Of a stretch of DNA of 11,154 nt, positions 1 through 7,453 are shown one piece after another. Below the pieces are notes generated by a model. That model was not told the origin of the DNA and did no database searches. It saw only the letters and a list, made by a program, of their open reading frames with translations. The DNA lies in contig JAGBYV010000214.1 in assembly GCA_017628595.1 (NCBI GenBank), forward strand, positions 1-11,154, given 5' to 3'. Made by a program: the position numbers and the translations under genes. Numbering within the stretch: position 1 is the stretch's first letter; every line of letters starts with the position of its first letter. Source of the DNA: Alistipes sp. GTDB lineage: Bacteria; Bacteroidota; Bacteroidia; Bacteroidales; Rikenellaceae.

Positions 1-128
1 AACTTCAACACTACATCAACACCCGTAGCATCCTCTGCTACACGGTCCAACTTGGCTAATTTCTTCTCGATGAATTCGATCAACTTCTGGCTGGCATCGA
101 ATTTCACTGACTGAATCTGTACGTTCAT
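1..128 (-). CDS. hpf: Ribosome hibernation-promoting factor (HPF/RaiA family), partial
   Basis: Only the first 42 codons are present; the gene continues off the left edge. The protein begins MNVQIQSVKFDASQKL and continues with a helix rich in Lys and Glu, then VDVVLK. This is the typical first strand, helix and second strand of the HPF/RaiA/YfiA fold. Members bind the 30S subunit in the decoding region during starvation and help form inactive ribosome dimers. I chose the ATG at 126-128, where the family homology begins. An in-frame ATG at 150-152 would add eight residues (MFNLNLKA) that do not look conserved. The gene follows xerC on the same strand after 144 bases and appears to have its own promoter. 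In other Bacteroidota, xerC-hpf commonly leads into the tuf/secE/nusG region, so that is the likely content to the left (inference). Confidence 0.88.
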   Translation of the reverse strand, partial: MNVQIQSVKFDASQKLIEFIEKKLAKLDRVAEDATGVDVVLK

Positions 129-217
129 AGCCTTCAAATTTAAGTTAAACATTATAATCGTTATATATCCCTGCACGAACCTTTCAAAACGCGCAAGCGG
201 CTCCGAAAGAGGATCGC

Positions 218-249
218 CAAAGGTTGTGCATTTATATATAATTGTCAAA
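218..249 (-). promoter_or_regulatory. Bacteroidota-type promoter for hpf
   Basis: On the minus strand there is a TTTG (246-249), 20 bases, then AACCTTTG (218-225). This matches the phylum's -33 TTTG / -7 TAnnTTTG arrangement with one mismatch in the -7 box. It sits just after the xerC stop codon and predicts a start near 211, giving a leader of roughly 80 bases for hpf. Separate transcription of hpf makes sense for a stationary-phase gene. The assignment rests on motif and spacing only. Confidence 0.5.
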
Positions 250-272
250 CAGCATCGCCGTGGGCCTCGCTC

Positions 273-1214
273 CTACTCCTTCTCACGGGGATGAGCATCG
301 ATGTAGGCACGTTGCAGACGGGCTATGTCGTTATGAGTATATACCTGCGTTGCACGCAACGAGGTATGCCCCATCAACTCCTGAATCTCACGCATATCGG
401 CACCGCCATTGAGCAGATGCGTAGCGAAGGTGTGCCTTAAAACGTGAGGCGATGTCTTGCCCTGCACACCACACTCCCGCAGAAGACGTGCCACGCTACG
501 TTGTACGTCGCTACGCGAGATGCGCTCTCCACGCTTTGATAAAAATAATGCATTTTTTGCTTTTTTGCAAATTTTATCCTGCAAAAATCTATCTACATAT
601 CGTTTTATCTCCACGCTCACGCGACCGAGAATGGGCACGATGCGCTCCTTATCACCCTTACCCAGCACGCGCAACGAAGCGAAATCGTCCTCAAAGTCCT
701 CGACATCAATGCCGATAACCTCCGCCAGACGCAATCCGCACGAGTAGGTGACAAGCACCAGCAGAGCGTTGCGTGCCACATGCTCATCGGCCGACTCCAG
801 ATCCTCGAACACGCGCCCTACGACATCAGTCATACGACTCTCGGGCACATAGGCTGGCAGACGGCGCGACGTGCGCGGCAGACGCACCGAGGCAAAGAGG
901 TCGCGGTCGATGTAGCCCTTCACACGCAGGAATTTATACATCGTGCGCAGCGACGCCACAGCGCGGTTGACCGAGGCGGCAGAGCGAATACGGTGTCCCC
1001 TGTCGTCACGCTCATCGGAGTGGAAGATGATCCACTCGCGCAGATCCTCCCCACGCACATCCAGCAGCGAGAAATCGCCTGCCTCGCTGGCCGAGAGCCC
1101 CCACTGAAGGAAACTCTCCGCATCGTGCCGATAGTTGCGCACCGTAAGGGGCGAATAACGACGCTCCGACTGGAGGTAGTCAACAAAAAGGGTTATGACG
1201 TCCTGGTTGGTCAT
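273..1214 (-). CDS. xerC: Tyrosine recombinase XerC
   Basis: Site-specific recombinase of the phage integrase family that, with a partner Xer protein, resolves chromosome dimers at dif. From the ATG at 1212-1214 it is 313 aa, near the usual 300. An N-terminal SAM-like core-binding domain (about residues 5-105, with YSPLTVRNY) precedes the catalytic domain. The catalytic set is complete: R162 (CGLRLAEV), K186 (GKGDKER), H257 and R260 (HVLRHTFATHLL), H283 (MGHTSL) and the nucleophile Y292 (QVYTH). A TTG eight codons upstream could extend the frame, but it lies inside the promoter's -7 box and so cannot be in the transcript. A pocket near 540-600 is AT-rich against the rest of the gene. The neighbour hpf and the absence of mobile-element signs argue for the housekeeping Xer protein rather than an integrase; telling XerC from XerD by eye is less certain. 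Confidence 0.9.
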   Translation of the reverse strand: MTNQDVITLFVDYLQSERRYSPLTVRNYRHDAESFLQWGLSASEAGDFSLLDVRGEDLREWIIFHSDERDDRGHRIRSAASVNRAVASLRTMYKFLRVKGYIDRDLFASVRLPRTSRRLPAYVPESRMTDVVGRVFEDLESADEHVARNALLVLVTYSCGLRLAEVIGIDVEDFEDDFASLRVLGKGDKERIVPILGRVSVEIKRYVDRFLQDKICKKAKNALFLSKRGERISRSDVQRSVARLLRECGVQGKTSPHVLRHTFATHLLNGGADMREIQELMGHTSLRATQVYTHNDIARLQRAYIDAHPREKE

Positions 1215-1235
1215 GCTTTCGAAAAAAGGTTCAAA

Positions 1236-1266
1236 CAAAGTTAGCTAATTTTCCCGCACTGGCAAA
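1236..1266 (-). promoter_or_regulatory. Bacteroidota-type promoter for xerC
   Basis: The minus strand reads TTTG (1263-1266), 19 bases, then TAACTTTG (1236-1243), a perfect TAnnTTTG -7 box at proper spacing. Transcription should start near 1229, leaving a leader of about 15 bases before the ATG at 1212-1214. It lies just downstream of the terminator of the preceding permease gene, so xerC looks like an independent unit. It is the best-formed promoter in the window. Confidence 0.72.
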
Positions 1267-1283
1267 ATTTACCATAGCGGGCG

Positions 1284-1323
1284 AAAAAGAAAAAAGGAGG
1301 CATCACCGACGTGACACCTCCTT
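1284..1323 (-). terminator. Intrinsic terminator of the sugar permease gene
   Basis: The arms AAGGAGG (1294-1300) and CCTCCTT (1317-1323) pair perfectly. Inside them, after a 2x2 CA/CA internal loop, TCAC and GTGA form a second 4-bp stem closed by a CGAC loop. On the minus strand the hairpin is followed by a U-rich tract (1284-1293, broken by one C). It begins about 23 bases after the permease stop codon. The plus side is only weakly T-rich, so it is mainly a minus-strand terminator. Confidence 0.8.
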
Positions 1324-1345
1324 ATTATTATAGAATAAATACTCT

Positions 1346-2617
1346 TTACTCTACGGGAATATCCTTGTTTACATTCTTTGAACCTACCAATGCGTAGAAG
1401 AGCATGTAACCCAAGCCGATGATTACTACCCAGTAGCTGTTGATGAAGCCAGCTGCGTCAGCAACCAAACCCTGGATGAAGGGCAATACACCACCACCGC
1501 AAACGAGTGCCATGAAGATACCAGAAGCAGCGGGAGTATACTTACCAAGACCCTCAGCAGCGAGGTTGAAGATAGCACCCCACATTACTGATGTGCAGAG
1601 ACCGCACAAGAACATGAACATCATGCTCAAGGGAACCTCAACGTTAGCAACGGGAACAGTAACCTTTACAGTCTCGGGGATGAACATGATTGCCAATACG
1701 AATACGATAGCAACTGTACATACTGTTGAAAGCATAGCCTTTGAAGAAACCTTGCCACCAACTGCACCACCTACCAGACGACCGCACATCATCAGGAACC
1801 AGTAGAAACCTACCAAAGTACCAGCAACTGTGGGACCTACCCAGTCGAGGTTAGACATATAGAGGTTAGCGATGTTAGGAATACCTACCTCAACACCTAC
1901 GTAGAAGAAGATGGCGATAGCACCCATCACGAAGTGACGGAATGACATAGGACCATAAGCATCCTTCTTTGCGTTGCCGCTCAAGCGAGCTGCCTTCTCC
2001 TCTGCAGTCTCCATGTGAGGCTCGGGAATAGCTGAAAGGCCGATGATAACGAATGCCAAAGCGAAGATAGCCATAGCAGCGATCATAGCGGGAGCAGCAT
2101 CACCTACACTTGCAGTTGCAGCCTGACCACCGATCAAATAACCCAAGAAGATGGGAGCGATAGTACCACCGATAGAGTTGCAAGAACCACCGAGCTGGAT
2201 GAGCTGGTTACCACGGTTACCACCACCACCGAGGGTGTTCAACATGGGGTTAACAACGAGGTTGAGCAAGCACATAGAGAAACCTGCTACGAATGCACCC
2301 AAAACGTAAACACCGAATGACTCAGCGTAACCTGATGCGAACTGGATACCTACACCTACGAAACCGATGGCAGCAGCCAACAGTGAGGTGAACTTGTAAC
2401 CCTTACGCTTGAGGATCAAACCACCGGGGATACCCATACAAGCATAAGCGATGAAGTTTGCCAAAGTACCCAACTGGGCCATTGCGTTAGATGCGCCGAA
2501 CTGATTCTGTACGATAACACCCATAGAACCTGCGAAGTTCGTTACGAATGCGATCATAAAGAAGAGCAAGAACATCACACCAATCGCAAAAACATTACTT
2601 TTCTGTTTTGTTTCCAT
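1346..2617 (-). CDS. FucP-like sugar:proton symporter (MFS, FHS family)
   Basis: Inner-membrane permease of 423 aa with about 12 hydrophobic segments. FHS-family traits are visible: NFIAYACMGIPGGLILKRKGYK (split across residues 54-75) resembles the TM2-loop region of FucP/GluP permeases. NPMLNTLG (123-130), then NSIGGTIAP (147-155), matches the paired Asn-Pro and N-x-G-x-x-x-x-P motifs around TM4-TM5. A charged loop at about 199-222 separates the two halves. The likely substrate is a monosaccharide such as fucose, glucose or galactose; which one cannot be read from the sequence. Codon choice is unlike the neighbours: in 2102-2245 all 13 glycines use GGT, whereas yfhO mostly uses GGC. That suggests strong expression. 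No sugar catabolic gene or regulator is adjacent. It follows the polyprenyl synthase gene by 96 bases and ends in its own terminator. I found no convincing promoter in that gap. Confidence 0.85.
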   Translation of the reverse strand: METKQKSNVFAIGVMFLLFFMIAFVTNFAGSMGVIVQNQFGASNAMAQLGTLANFIAYACMGIPGGLILKRKGYKFTSLLAAAIGFVGVGIQFASGYAESFGVYVLGAFVAGFSMCLLNLVVNPMLNTLGGGGNRGNQLIQLGGSCNSIGGTIAPIFLGYLIGGQAATASVGDAAPAMIAAMAIFALAFVIIGLSAIPEPHMETAEEKAARLSGNAKKDAYGPMSFRHFVMGAIAIFFYVGVEVGIPNIANLYMSNLDWVGPTVAGTLVGFYWFLMMCGRLVGGAVGGKVSSKAMLSTVCTVAIVFVLAIMFIPETVKVTVPVANVEVPLSMMFMFLCGLCTSVMWGAIFNLAAEGLGKYTPAASGIFMALVCGGGVLPFIQGLVADAAGFINSYWVVIIGLGYMLFYALVGSKNVNKDIPVE

Positions 2618-2713
2618 AAAAAATTTTAGATTAGTGAAAAAATTATATTAATAAGTTTTTTATTTCCTGTTACTTAGTGTACTTTTCAAAACCCCCGTCT
2701 TAAAACACCCATC

Positions 2714-3724
2714 CTAACGGTCACGCTCGGTAACGTAGGCACAGAGGTTGACCAGCGCGGCACGATAGGGCGAGTCGTCATATTCGGCCAGAATCGACGT
2801 TGCACGATCGACATACTTGCGCATCGAGCGGGCTGCAAGGGCCAGTCCGCCGGTTGACTCTACCACATTCTGAATATAATCCACAGCCGACTCATCGGTC
2901 TTGCACTGACGCAGCTTTGAGAGCAACTGCTCACGCTCTGCCGACGAACACTGCTCCAGCACCTCGATAAGAGGCAGGGTAATCTTTCCCTCGCGCAGAT
3001 CATTGTTCGAGGGCTTGCCCGTCTGTGCCGAGCGGCTGTAATCCAGAATATCATCCTGAATCTGGAAGGCCATACCGAGTGCCTCGCCAAAGCGACGCAT
3101 ACGCTGCACATCCTCGCGCGGAGACATCACCGACACAGCACCTGCCGAGGCACTGATGCTGATAAGGCTGGCCGTCTTTTTGTATATGATGTCCAGATAA
3201 TCCTGGCGCGATGTATCCATATCGGTTGCATGCTGGCTCTGCAACACCTCACCCTCGCAGAGGGTAGCCACCGAGCCGATGATGTGCGACACCAGATCGT
3301 ACTGTGCGCTCTCCATGCCGAGGCTCATCGTGCGTGCCAGCAGATAGTCGCCAAGCACCACGGCGTTGCGCGACTGCCACAAGGCATTGACCGAGGGCTT
3401 GCCACGACGCTGATCGGAGTTGTCGATCACGTCGTCGTGAATGAGTGATACGGTGTGAAGCATCTCCACCATCATGGCGGCGAGATAGGTGCGCATAGTG
3501 CAATTACGCTCACCCTCAACCCATTGGCGGTTGTTAGCCGATGAAGTGAGTATAGACGAGAGCATTACAATCATGGGACGTACACCCTTGCCACGAGATG
3601 AGAGAACGTGGGCAATCATCTCCGACATAAGGCGACCATCAGATGAGAAGTGATCACGGACAAACTCATCAAAAGCCTCCAAGTCGGCAAGAATTGGGGT
3701 ACGAATCGAATCAATAGAAACCAT
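2714..3724 (-). CDS. Trans-polyprenyl diphosphate synthase (long-chain type)
   Basis: Condenses isopentenyl diphosphate onto an allylic primer, probably to make the menaquinone side chain. It is 336 aa, all-helical, cytosolic or membrane-associated. Both Asp-rich Mg-binding motifs are present: DDVID (97-101, in LIHDDVIDNS) and DDILD (224-228, in QIQDDILDYS). Also seen are GKGVRP (45-50) for isopentenyl diphosphate binding, GDYLLAR (125-131), KTASL (183-187) and GKITLPLI (246-253). The residues 4 and 5 before the first Asp are Ser and Val rather than aromatic, which in this family fits a long product (octaprenyl class) over farnesyl or geranylgeranyl; exact chain length is not readable. It resembles IspB, but the symbol is withheld because chain length is unknown. 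It is divergent from yfhO and has its own -7 box. Confidence 0.88.
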   Translation of the reverse strand: MVSIDSIRTPILADLEAFDEFVRDHFSSDGRLMSEMIAHVLSSRGKGVRPMIVMLSSILTSSANNRQWVEGERNCTMRTYLAAMMVEMLHTVSLIHDDVIDNSDQRRGKPSVNALWQSRNAVVLGDYLLARTMSLGMESAQYDLVSHIIGSVATLCEGEVLQSQHATDMDTSRQDYLDIIYKKTASLISISASAGAVSVMSPREDVQRMRRFGEALGMAFQIQDDILDYSRSAQTGKPSNNDLREGKITLPLIEVLEQCSSAEREQLLSKLRQCKTDESAVDYIQNVVESTGGLALAARSMRKYVDRATSILAEYDDSPYRAALVNLCAYVTERDR

Positions 3725-3756
3725 GCAGTTGCGTTTAATAAATGCACTTTACTCTG

Positions 3757-3764
3757 CAAATATA
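3757..3764 (-). promoter_or_regulatory. -7 box for the polyprenyl synthase gene
   Basis: The minus strand reads TATATTTG, a perfect TAnnTTTG element, 32 bases ahead of the start codon. Transcription would begin near 3750 with a leader of about 25 bases. No TTTG is found at the expected -33 spacing, so support comes from the -7 element and its position alone. Confidence 0.55.
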
Positions 3765-3806
3765 GTAATTTTTCGCAATTACACCTCGAAAAAAGAATGT
3801 TTTTCG

Positions 3807-3814
3807 TAACTTTG
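3807..3814 (+). promoter_or_regulatory. -7 box for the yfhO-ftsX-uppP-truB operon
   Basis: TAACTTTG is a perfect TAnnTTTG element 21 bases before the yfhO ATG, predicting a start near 3821 and a leader of only about 15 bases. The -33 position shows no clear TTTG. It is the only good candidate promoter before the long plus-strand gene cluster. Confidence 0.55.
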
Positions 3815-3835
3815 ACGCAGTAAATTAAATATAAG

Positions 3836-6316
3836 ATGAAATTTAATTCCGAAATAGGCAAAAATACAATTTTTACGGTTATAGCCATAGCGCTCTTTTT
3901 CCTGCTGGCAATTCTCTACTGCGCTCCGCAGATGAGCGGCGAGGTGCTCATCCAACACGATGTGCAACAATACGATGGCATGACCAAGGATATACTCGAC
4001 AACCGCGAGGCTACGGGCGAGGATGCACAATGGACGGGAGGCATGTTTGGTGGCATGCCGGCATTCCTGATCAATGTGAAGTACCCCTCGCAGGCCGTGA
4101 AGGGCACAATCGGCAAGGTGGTGAAGATAATCGACACGCCCGCCTCGTTCCTCTTCTTCGCGATGACGGCGATGTGGGTGGCAATGCTGCTCTTCGGCAT
4201 CAGCCCCTGGGTAGGTCTGGTGGCGGCACTGGCCTACGGTTTTTCAACCTACTTCCTGCTCATTATCGGTGCAGGCCACATCACCAAGATGTGGGCGCTG
4301 GTATATGCTCCGCTGATGATGGCGGGCGCATACTACACGCTGCGCCGCAATATGTGGGTGGGTGGAGCTCTGACGGCTCTGTTCACCTCGCTCGAAATTG
4401 GTGCTAACCATCCCCAGATAACATACTACTTCCTCATTGCCATGGCAGCCATGTGGCTCAGCGAAGGCATCTTTGCATGGCGCCAGAAGGCAATCAAGGA
4501 GTTTGGCAAGCGCACCGGAATACTGCTTACGGCAGGAATTCTGGCCGTGGGCTCCAATCTCTCGCCCCTGTGGCAGACCATGCAGCACTCGAAGGAGACC
4601 ATACGTGGCGGCTCGGAGCTAGTGGAGAAGGATGCCGCAAGCGGTACCGACGGACTGGATCTGGAGTATGCTACGGCATGGAGCTATGGCCGCGCCGAGA
4701 GCCTCAATATGTTCGTGCCCGACTTTATGGGCGGTGCCTCGACCGACACCTTTGCCGTAGATGGCCCCGTGGCCAAGTCGCTCGCAGAGTATGGACTGGA
4801 GCAGATGGCGCAATATATGCCCCGCTATCGTGGTGCACAGCCCTACACGGCTGGCCCGACATATCTGGGTGCGGCAACAATCTTTCTGGCCATTATGGCG
4901 TTGTGGCTTTTGCCCTCGCGTCAGCGATGGTGGATTGTGGGCGCATCGATATTTACGCTGCTCATGTCGTGGGGTAATAACCTGATGTGGCTGACCGAAT
5001 TCCTATTCGACTACCTGCCCGGATACAATAAGTTCCGTACGCTCTCGATGGCACTCGTCGTGATGCAGTGGACCGTACCTCTGCTGGCGGCATTGGGTAT
5101 TGCCCGCGTGGTGGCAGAAGATACCGACCCTGCCCGTATCAAGAAGGCTCTAAGATGGGCTACGGGAATATGCGCCGGCGTATTGCTCGTAATGATTGTC
5201 GGAGGTCGCTCACTGGGCGATTATGGTATGCAGGAGGGCGGAGAGTCACTCTCAGCACAGCTGCGCGAGATGCTTGAGCAGCAAGGTGGGCAGGAGTACA
5301 TCAAGCAGGGTGTACACGAGCAGATAGCATGGGCCGCAGCCTCGGCAATGGCCGACGAGCGAGTAGATGCTATGCAGGCTGATGCATGGCGTTCGCTCCT
5401 CTTCGTGGTGCTGGCTGCCGTTGCAGTGGCTGGTTATGCTGCACGCAAGGTGATCAAAAGCGCACCCGCACTATGCTGTGTGCTTGCGGTGATTGTGGCA
5501 GCCGACCTTATAGATGTAGATACGCGCTACCTCAACTACGACTCATTCGTGGACTCCTACACGGCAAAGATAACACCTACGGAGGCCGACCGACTGATTA
5601 TGGAGGACAAGGATCCTGCCTATCGCGTGCTGAACCTTACGGTGTCACCTTTCAATGACGCCACAACATCCTATTTCCACCGCTCGGTGGGTGGTTATCA
5701 CGGAGCAAAACTCTCGCGTTATCAGGATATGATCGACCGCCATCTGTCATATCTGCATGAGGGTATCCTCGACATGCTCAACGTGCGCTACATAATTGAC
5801 GCCCCAACGGCCGACGGTGTATATATGCGCGAGACGGCTAATGGCGCTGCGTGGATGGTGCAGAGCGTCGTAAGAGCATCATCGCCGCAGGAGGAGATCG
5901 AACTTGTGGGCAAGATCGACACCAAGCGTGAGGCTGTGATGACGGATGAGTATCTGCCCGAGAACTTCAACTTCTCATCGGGAGAGATCTCGCTTGAGGA
6001 GTATCGCCCCAACTACCTGCGCTACAAGGCTTCGGCCCAGGGCAATGCGCTGGTGGTATTCTCGGAGATATTCACCAAGCAGGGCTGGACCGTAAAGATC
6101 GACGGCGAGAAGGCTCGCCCCCTGCGCGCCGACTACATACTGCGCGCCGTGGAGTTGCCCGCAGGCGAGCACACCGTGGAGTGGAGTTACCGTGCACCGA
6201 ACTGGGCACTTGTCGAGGGCATCGCCCTGGCCTGCTCGGTGGCAGTTCTGGCAGCATTTTTATTAACCCTAATATATCTGATCCGCAATGCGCGACGACA
6301 AGAGAATAAAGCGTAA
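3836..6316 (+). CDS. YfhO family membrane protein
   Basis: Large inner-membrane protein of 826 aa. A first membrane segment (about residues 10-30) is followed by an outward loop with QHDVQQYDG (40-48), an acidic motif placed as in GT-C glycosyltransferases. About ten further hydrophobic stretches run to roughly residue 555. A periplasmic C-terminal region (about 560-790) contains SYFHRSVGGYHGAKLSRYQ (split over about 613-631) and a late Gly/Trp-rich beta module (QGWTVKIDG, VELPAGEHTVEW). A last membrane helix (about 795-818) ends in a basic tail. Firmicutes YfhO acts in glycosylation of lipoteichoic acid; the Bacteroidota substrate is unknown, so transfer of a sugar from a polyprenyl carrier is only inferred. 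The ATG follows an A-rich leader. Its last 29 bases overlap the start of ftsX, so the two are translated from one message. Confidence 0.82.
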   Translation: MKFNSEIGKNTIFTVIAIALFFLLAILYCAPQMSGEVLIQHDVQQYDGMTKDILDNREATGEDAQWTGGMFGGMPAFLINVKYPSQAVKGTIGKVVKIIDTPASFLFFAMTAMWVAMLLFGISPWVGLVAALAYGFSTYFLLIIGAGHITKMWALVYAPLMMAGAYYTLRRNMWVGGALTALFTSLEIGANHPQITYYFLIAMAAMWLSEGIFAWRQKAIKEFGKRTGILLTAGILAVGSNLSPLWQTMQHSKETIRGGSELVEKDAASGTDGLDLEYATAWSYGRAESLNMFVPDFMGGASTDTFAVDGPVAKSLAEYGLEQMAQYMPRYRGAQPYTAGPTYLGAATIFLAIMALWLLPSRQRWWIVGASIFTLLMSWGNNLMWLTEFLFDYLPGYNKFRTLSMALVVMQWTVPLLAALGIARVVAEDTDPARIKKALRWATGICAGVLLVMIVGGRSLGDYGMQEGGESLSAQLREMLEQQGGQEYIKQGVHEQIAWAAASAMADERVDAMQADAWRSLLFVVLAAVAVAGYAARKVIKSAPALCCVLAVIVAADLIDVDTRYLNYDSFVDSYTAKITPTEADRLIMEDKDPAYRVLNLTVSPFNDATTSYFHRSVGGYHGAKLSRYQDMIDRHLSYLHEGILDMLNVRYIIDAPTADGVYMRETANGAAWMVQSVVRASSPQEEIELVGKIDTKREAVMTDEYLPENFNFSSGEISLEEYRPNYLRYKASAQGNALVVFSEIFTKQGWTVKIDGEKARPLRADYILRAVELPAGEHTVEWSYRAPNWALVEGIALACSVAVLAAFLLTLIYLIRNARRQENKA

Positions 6317-7163
6317 AGTACGCCGTTCGTACATCGTTTCTACAATAAGTATCTCACTGGTACTCTTTCTGTTGGGTTCGGTGGGCTATATGCTCACGGC
6401 AGCCCTGGGCACAGCTCACGCACTGCGCAACAGCGTTACCCTGTCGGCTGAGCTCGACACTTCGCTAACCTCCGAGCAGCGCACCGCCATAGAGCAACAG
6501 ATCACCTCTACGGAGGGTGTTACCGGCGTAGAGTTTTCAGCCAAGGAGGAGAAGATTCAGGACGAGGAGTTCCGCCGTATGTTCGCATCCGAGATTGAGA
6601 ATATCCTCACCGAAAATCCCCTGCGCGACAGCTACGAGGTGCACATAGGCGCACTTGACAGCGAAGCCATAGCAGCTATGGCCGACCGTCTGGGTGCAAT
6701 CAACGGCATAGTCTACGTAGCCTACCCCGCATCGACAATCGAGCAACTGCACTCGACCATCAACAAGATCATAATCGGACTGATGGCATTTGGTGGAGCG
6801 CTGCTGCTCATATCGCTCATACTGCTGAACAACACCATACGTCTTGCCATATTCTCGCGTCGTTACCTTATAAATACGCTCAAACTGGTAGGCGCCACGA
6901 AGGGTTACATCATGCGACCCTTCCTCTCGACGGCAGCCAAGCAGGGGCTTGTGGCAGGTCTGGCGGCAAGCCTATTGTTCGGTGTCTCGCTGGTGGCACT
7001 GAGCGGCGCGATGCCCGAGATCGTCGCGACATCGGAGATCGTAAAGGTGGCTATCACCGTAGGCGGAATGATCGTAGGCGGCCTTCTCATCTCGCTGCTC
7101 TTTACGGCCTTTGCGGTGAACAAATTTGTAAATATGAAATCAAATAAGATATACCTATATTAA
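6288..7163 (+). CDS. ftsX: Cell division protein FtsX
   Basis: Permease-like subunit of the FtsEX complex, which couples cytosolic ATP use by FtsE to activation of peptidoglycan hydrolases at the septum. It is 291 aa with the expected topology: basic N-terminus, TM1 (about 15-40), a periplasmic domain (about 41-155), then TM2 (160-181), TM3 (215-240) and TM4 (253-277). The cytosolic stretch NTIRLAIFSRR followed by INTLKLVGATKGYI (182-208) is the conserved FtsX signature just after TM2. There is no ftsE beside it, as is common in this phylum where ftsE lies elsewhere. The start overlaps the end of yfhO by 29 bases, and its stop overlaps the next ATG by one base (TAATG), pointing to translational coupling. 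Confidence 0.9.
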   Translation: MRDDKRIKRKVRRSYIVSTISISLVLFLLGSVGYMLTAALGTAHALRNSVTLSAELDTSLTSEQRTAIEQQITSTEGVTGVEFSAKEEKIQDEEFRRMFASEIENILTENPLRDSYEVHIGALDSEAIAAMADRLGAINGIVYVAYPASTIEQLHSTINKIIIGLMAFGGALLLISLILLNNTIRLAIFSRRYLINTLKLVGATKGYIMRPFLSTAAKQGLVAGLAASLLFGVSLVALSGAMPEIVATSEIVKVAITVGGMIVGGLLISLLFTAFAVNKFVNMKSNKIYLY

Positions 7164-7435
7164 TGAAACAGTTACTCAACAATTTGCGCGCGCGCTTCAA
7201 CGCCGCAACCGACAAGAATGACGAGCAGATGCCGCTGACGGTGCGCAACTACGTGCTCATCATCGCAGGTTTCGTTGTAATCCTCATCGGCATGGTGCTG
7301 ATGACGGGCGGAGGCAGCGACAACCCCGAGGTATTCAATTATGAGATGTTCTCATGGCGACGCATTACATTGGCACCCATCCTTATCGTGGGCGGCTTCG
7401 CATTCGAGATATATGCAATCCTGAAACGTTTTTAA
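7163..7435 (+). CDS. DUF3098 small membrane protein
   Basis: A 90-aa protein with two membrane segments (about 28-48 and 68-86), a hydrophilic N-terminus of about 25 residues and a short loop containing FNYEMFSWRRITLAP. The pattern of a first helix ending in MVLMTGGGSD, then an aromatic loop and a second helix ending EIYAILKRF, is that of the DUF3098 family. This family is typical of Bacteroidota and usually lies between ftsX and uppP. Function is unknown. Tight coupling with ftsX (one-base TAATG overlap) makes a role in division or the envelope plausible, but that is inference from position. Confidence 0.85.
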   Translation: MKQLLNNLRARFNAATDKNDEQMPLTVRNYVLIIAGFVVILIGMVLMTGGGSDNPEVFNYEMFSWRRITLAPILIVGGFAFEIYAILKRF

Positions 7436-7453
7436 CAAAACACTGACCCAAAC

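Noticed and set aside
273..1214. xerC as the integrase of a mobile element
   Set aside because: It is flanked by the housekeeping gene hpf and a separately terminated permease gene, with no attachment repeats or cargo genes seen nearby.
780..1244. Plus-strand open frame of 154 codons opposite xerC
   Set aside because: It is antisense to a complete recombinase with all catalytic residues, has no recognisable protein features and no promoter; it arises from the GC-rich codon pattern of xerC.
1294..1323. Hairpin as a bidirectional terminator
   Set aside because: The plus-strand side is followed by TATTATTATAG rather than a run of T, and no plus-strand gene ends there.
4453..4977. Plus-strand frame of 174 codons within yfhO
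   Set aside because: It is an out-of-frame shadow of the conserved membrane protein, rich in Arg and Trp with no family likeness.
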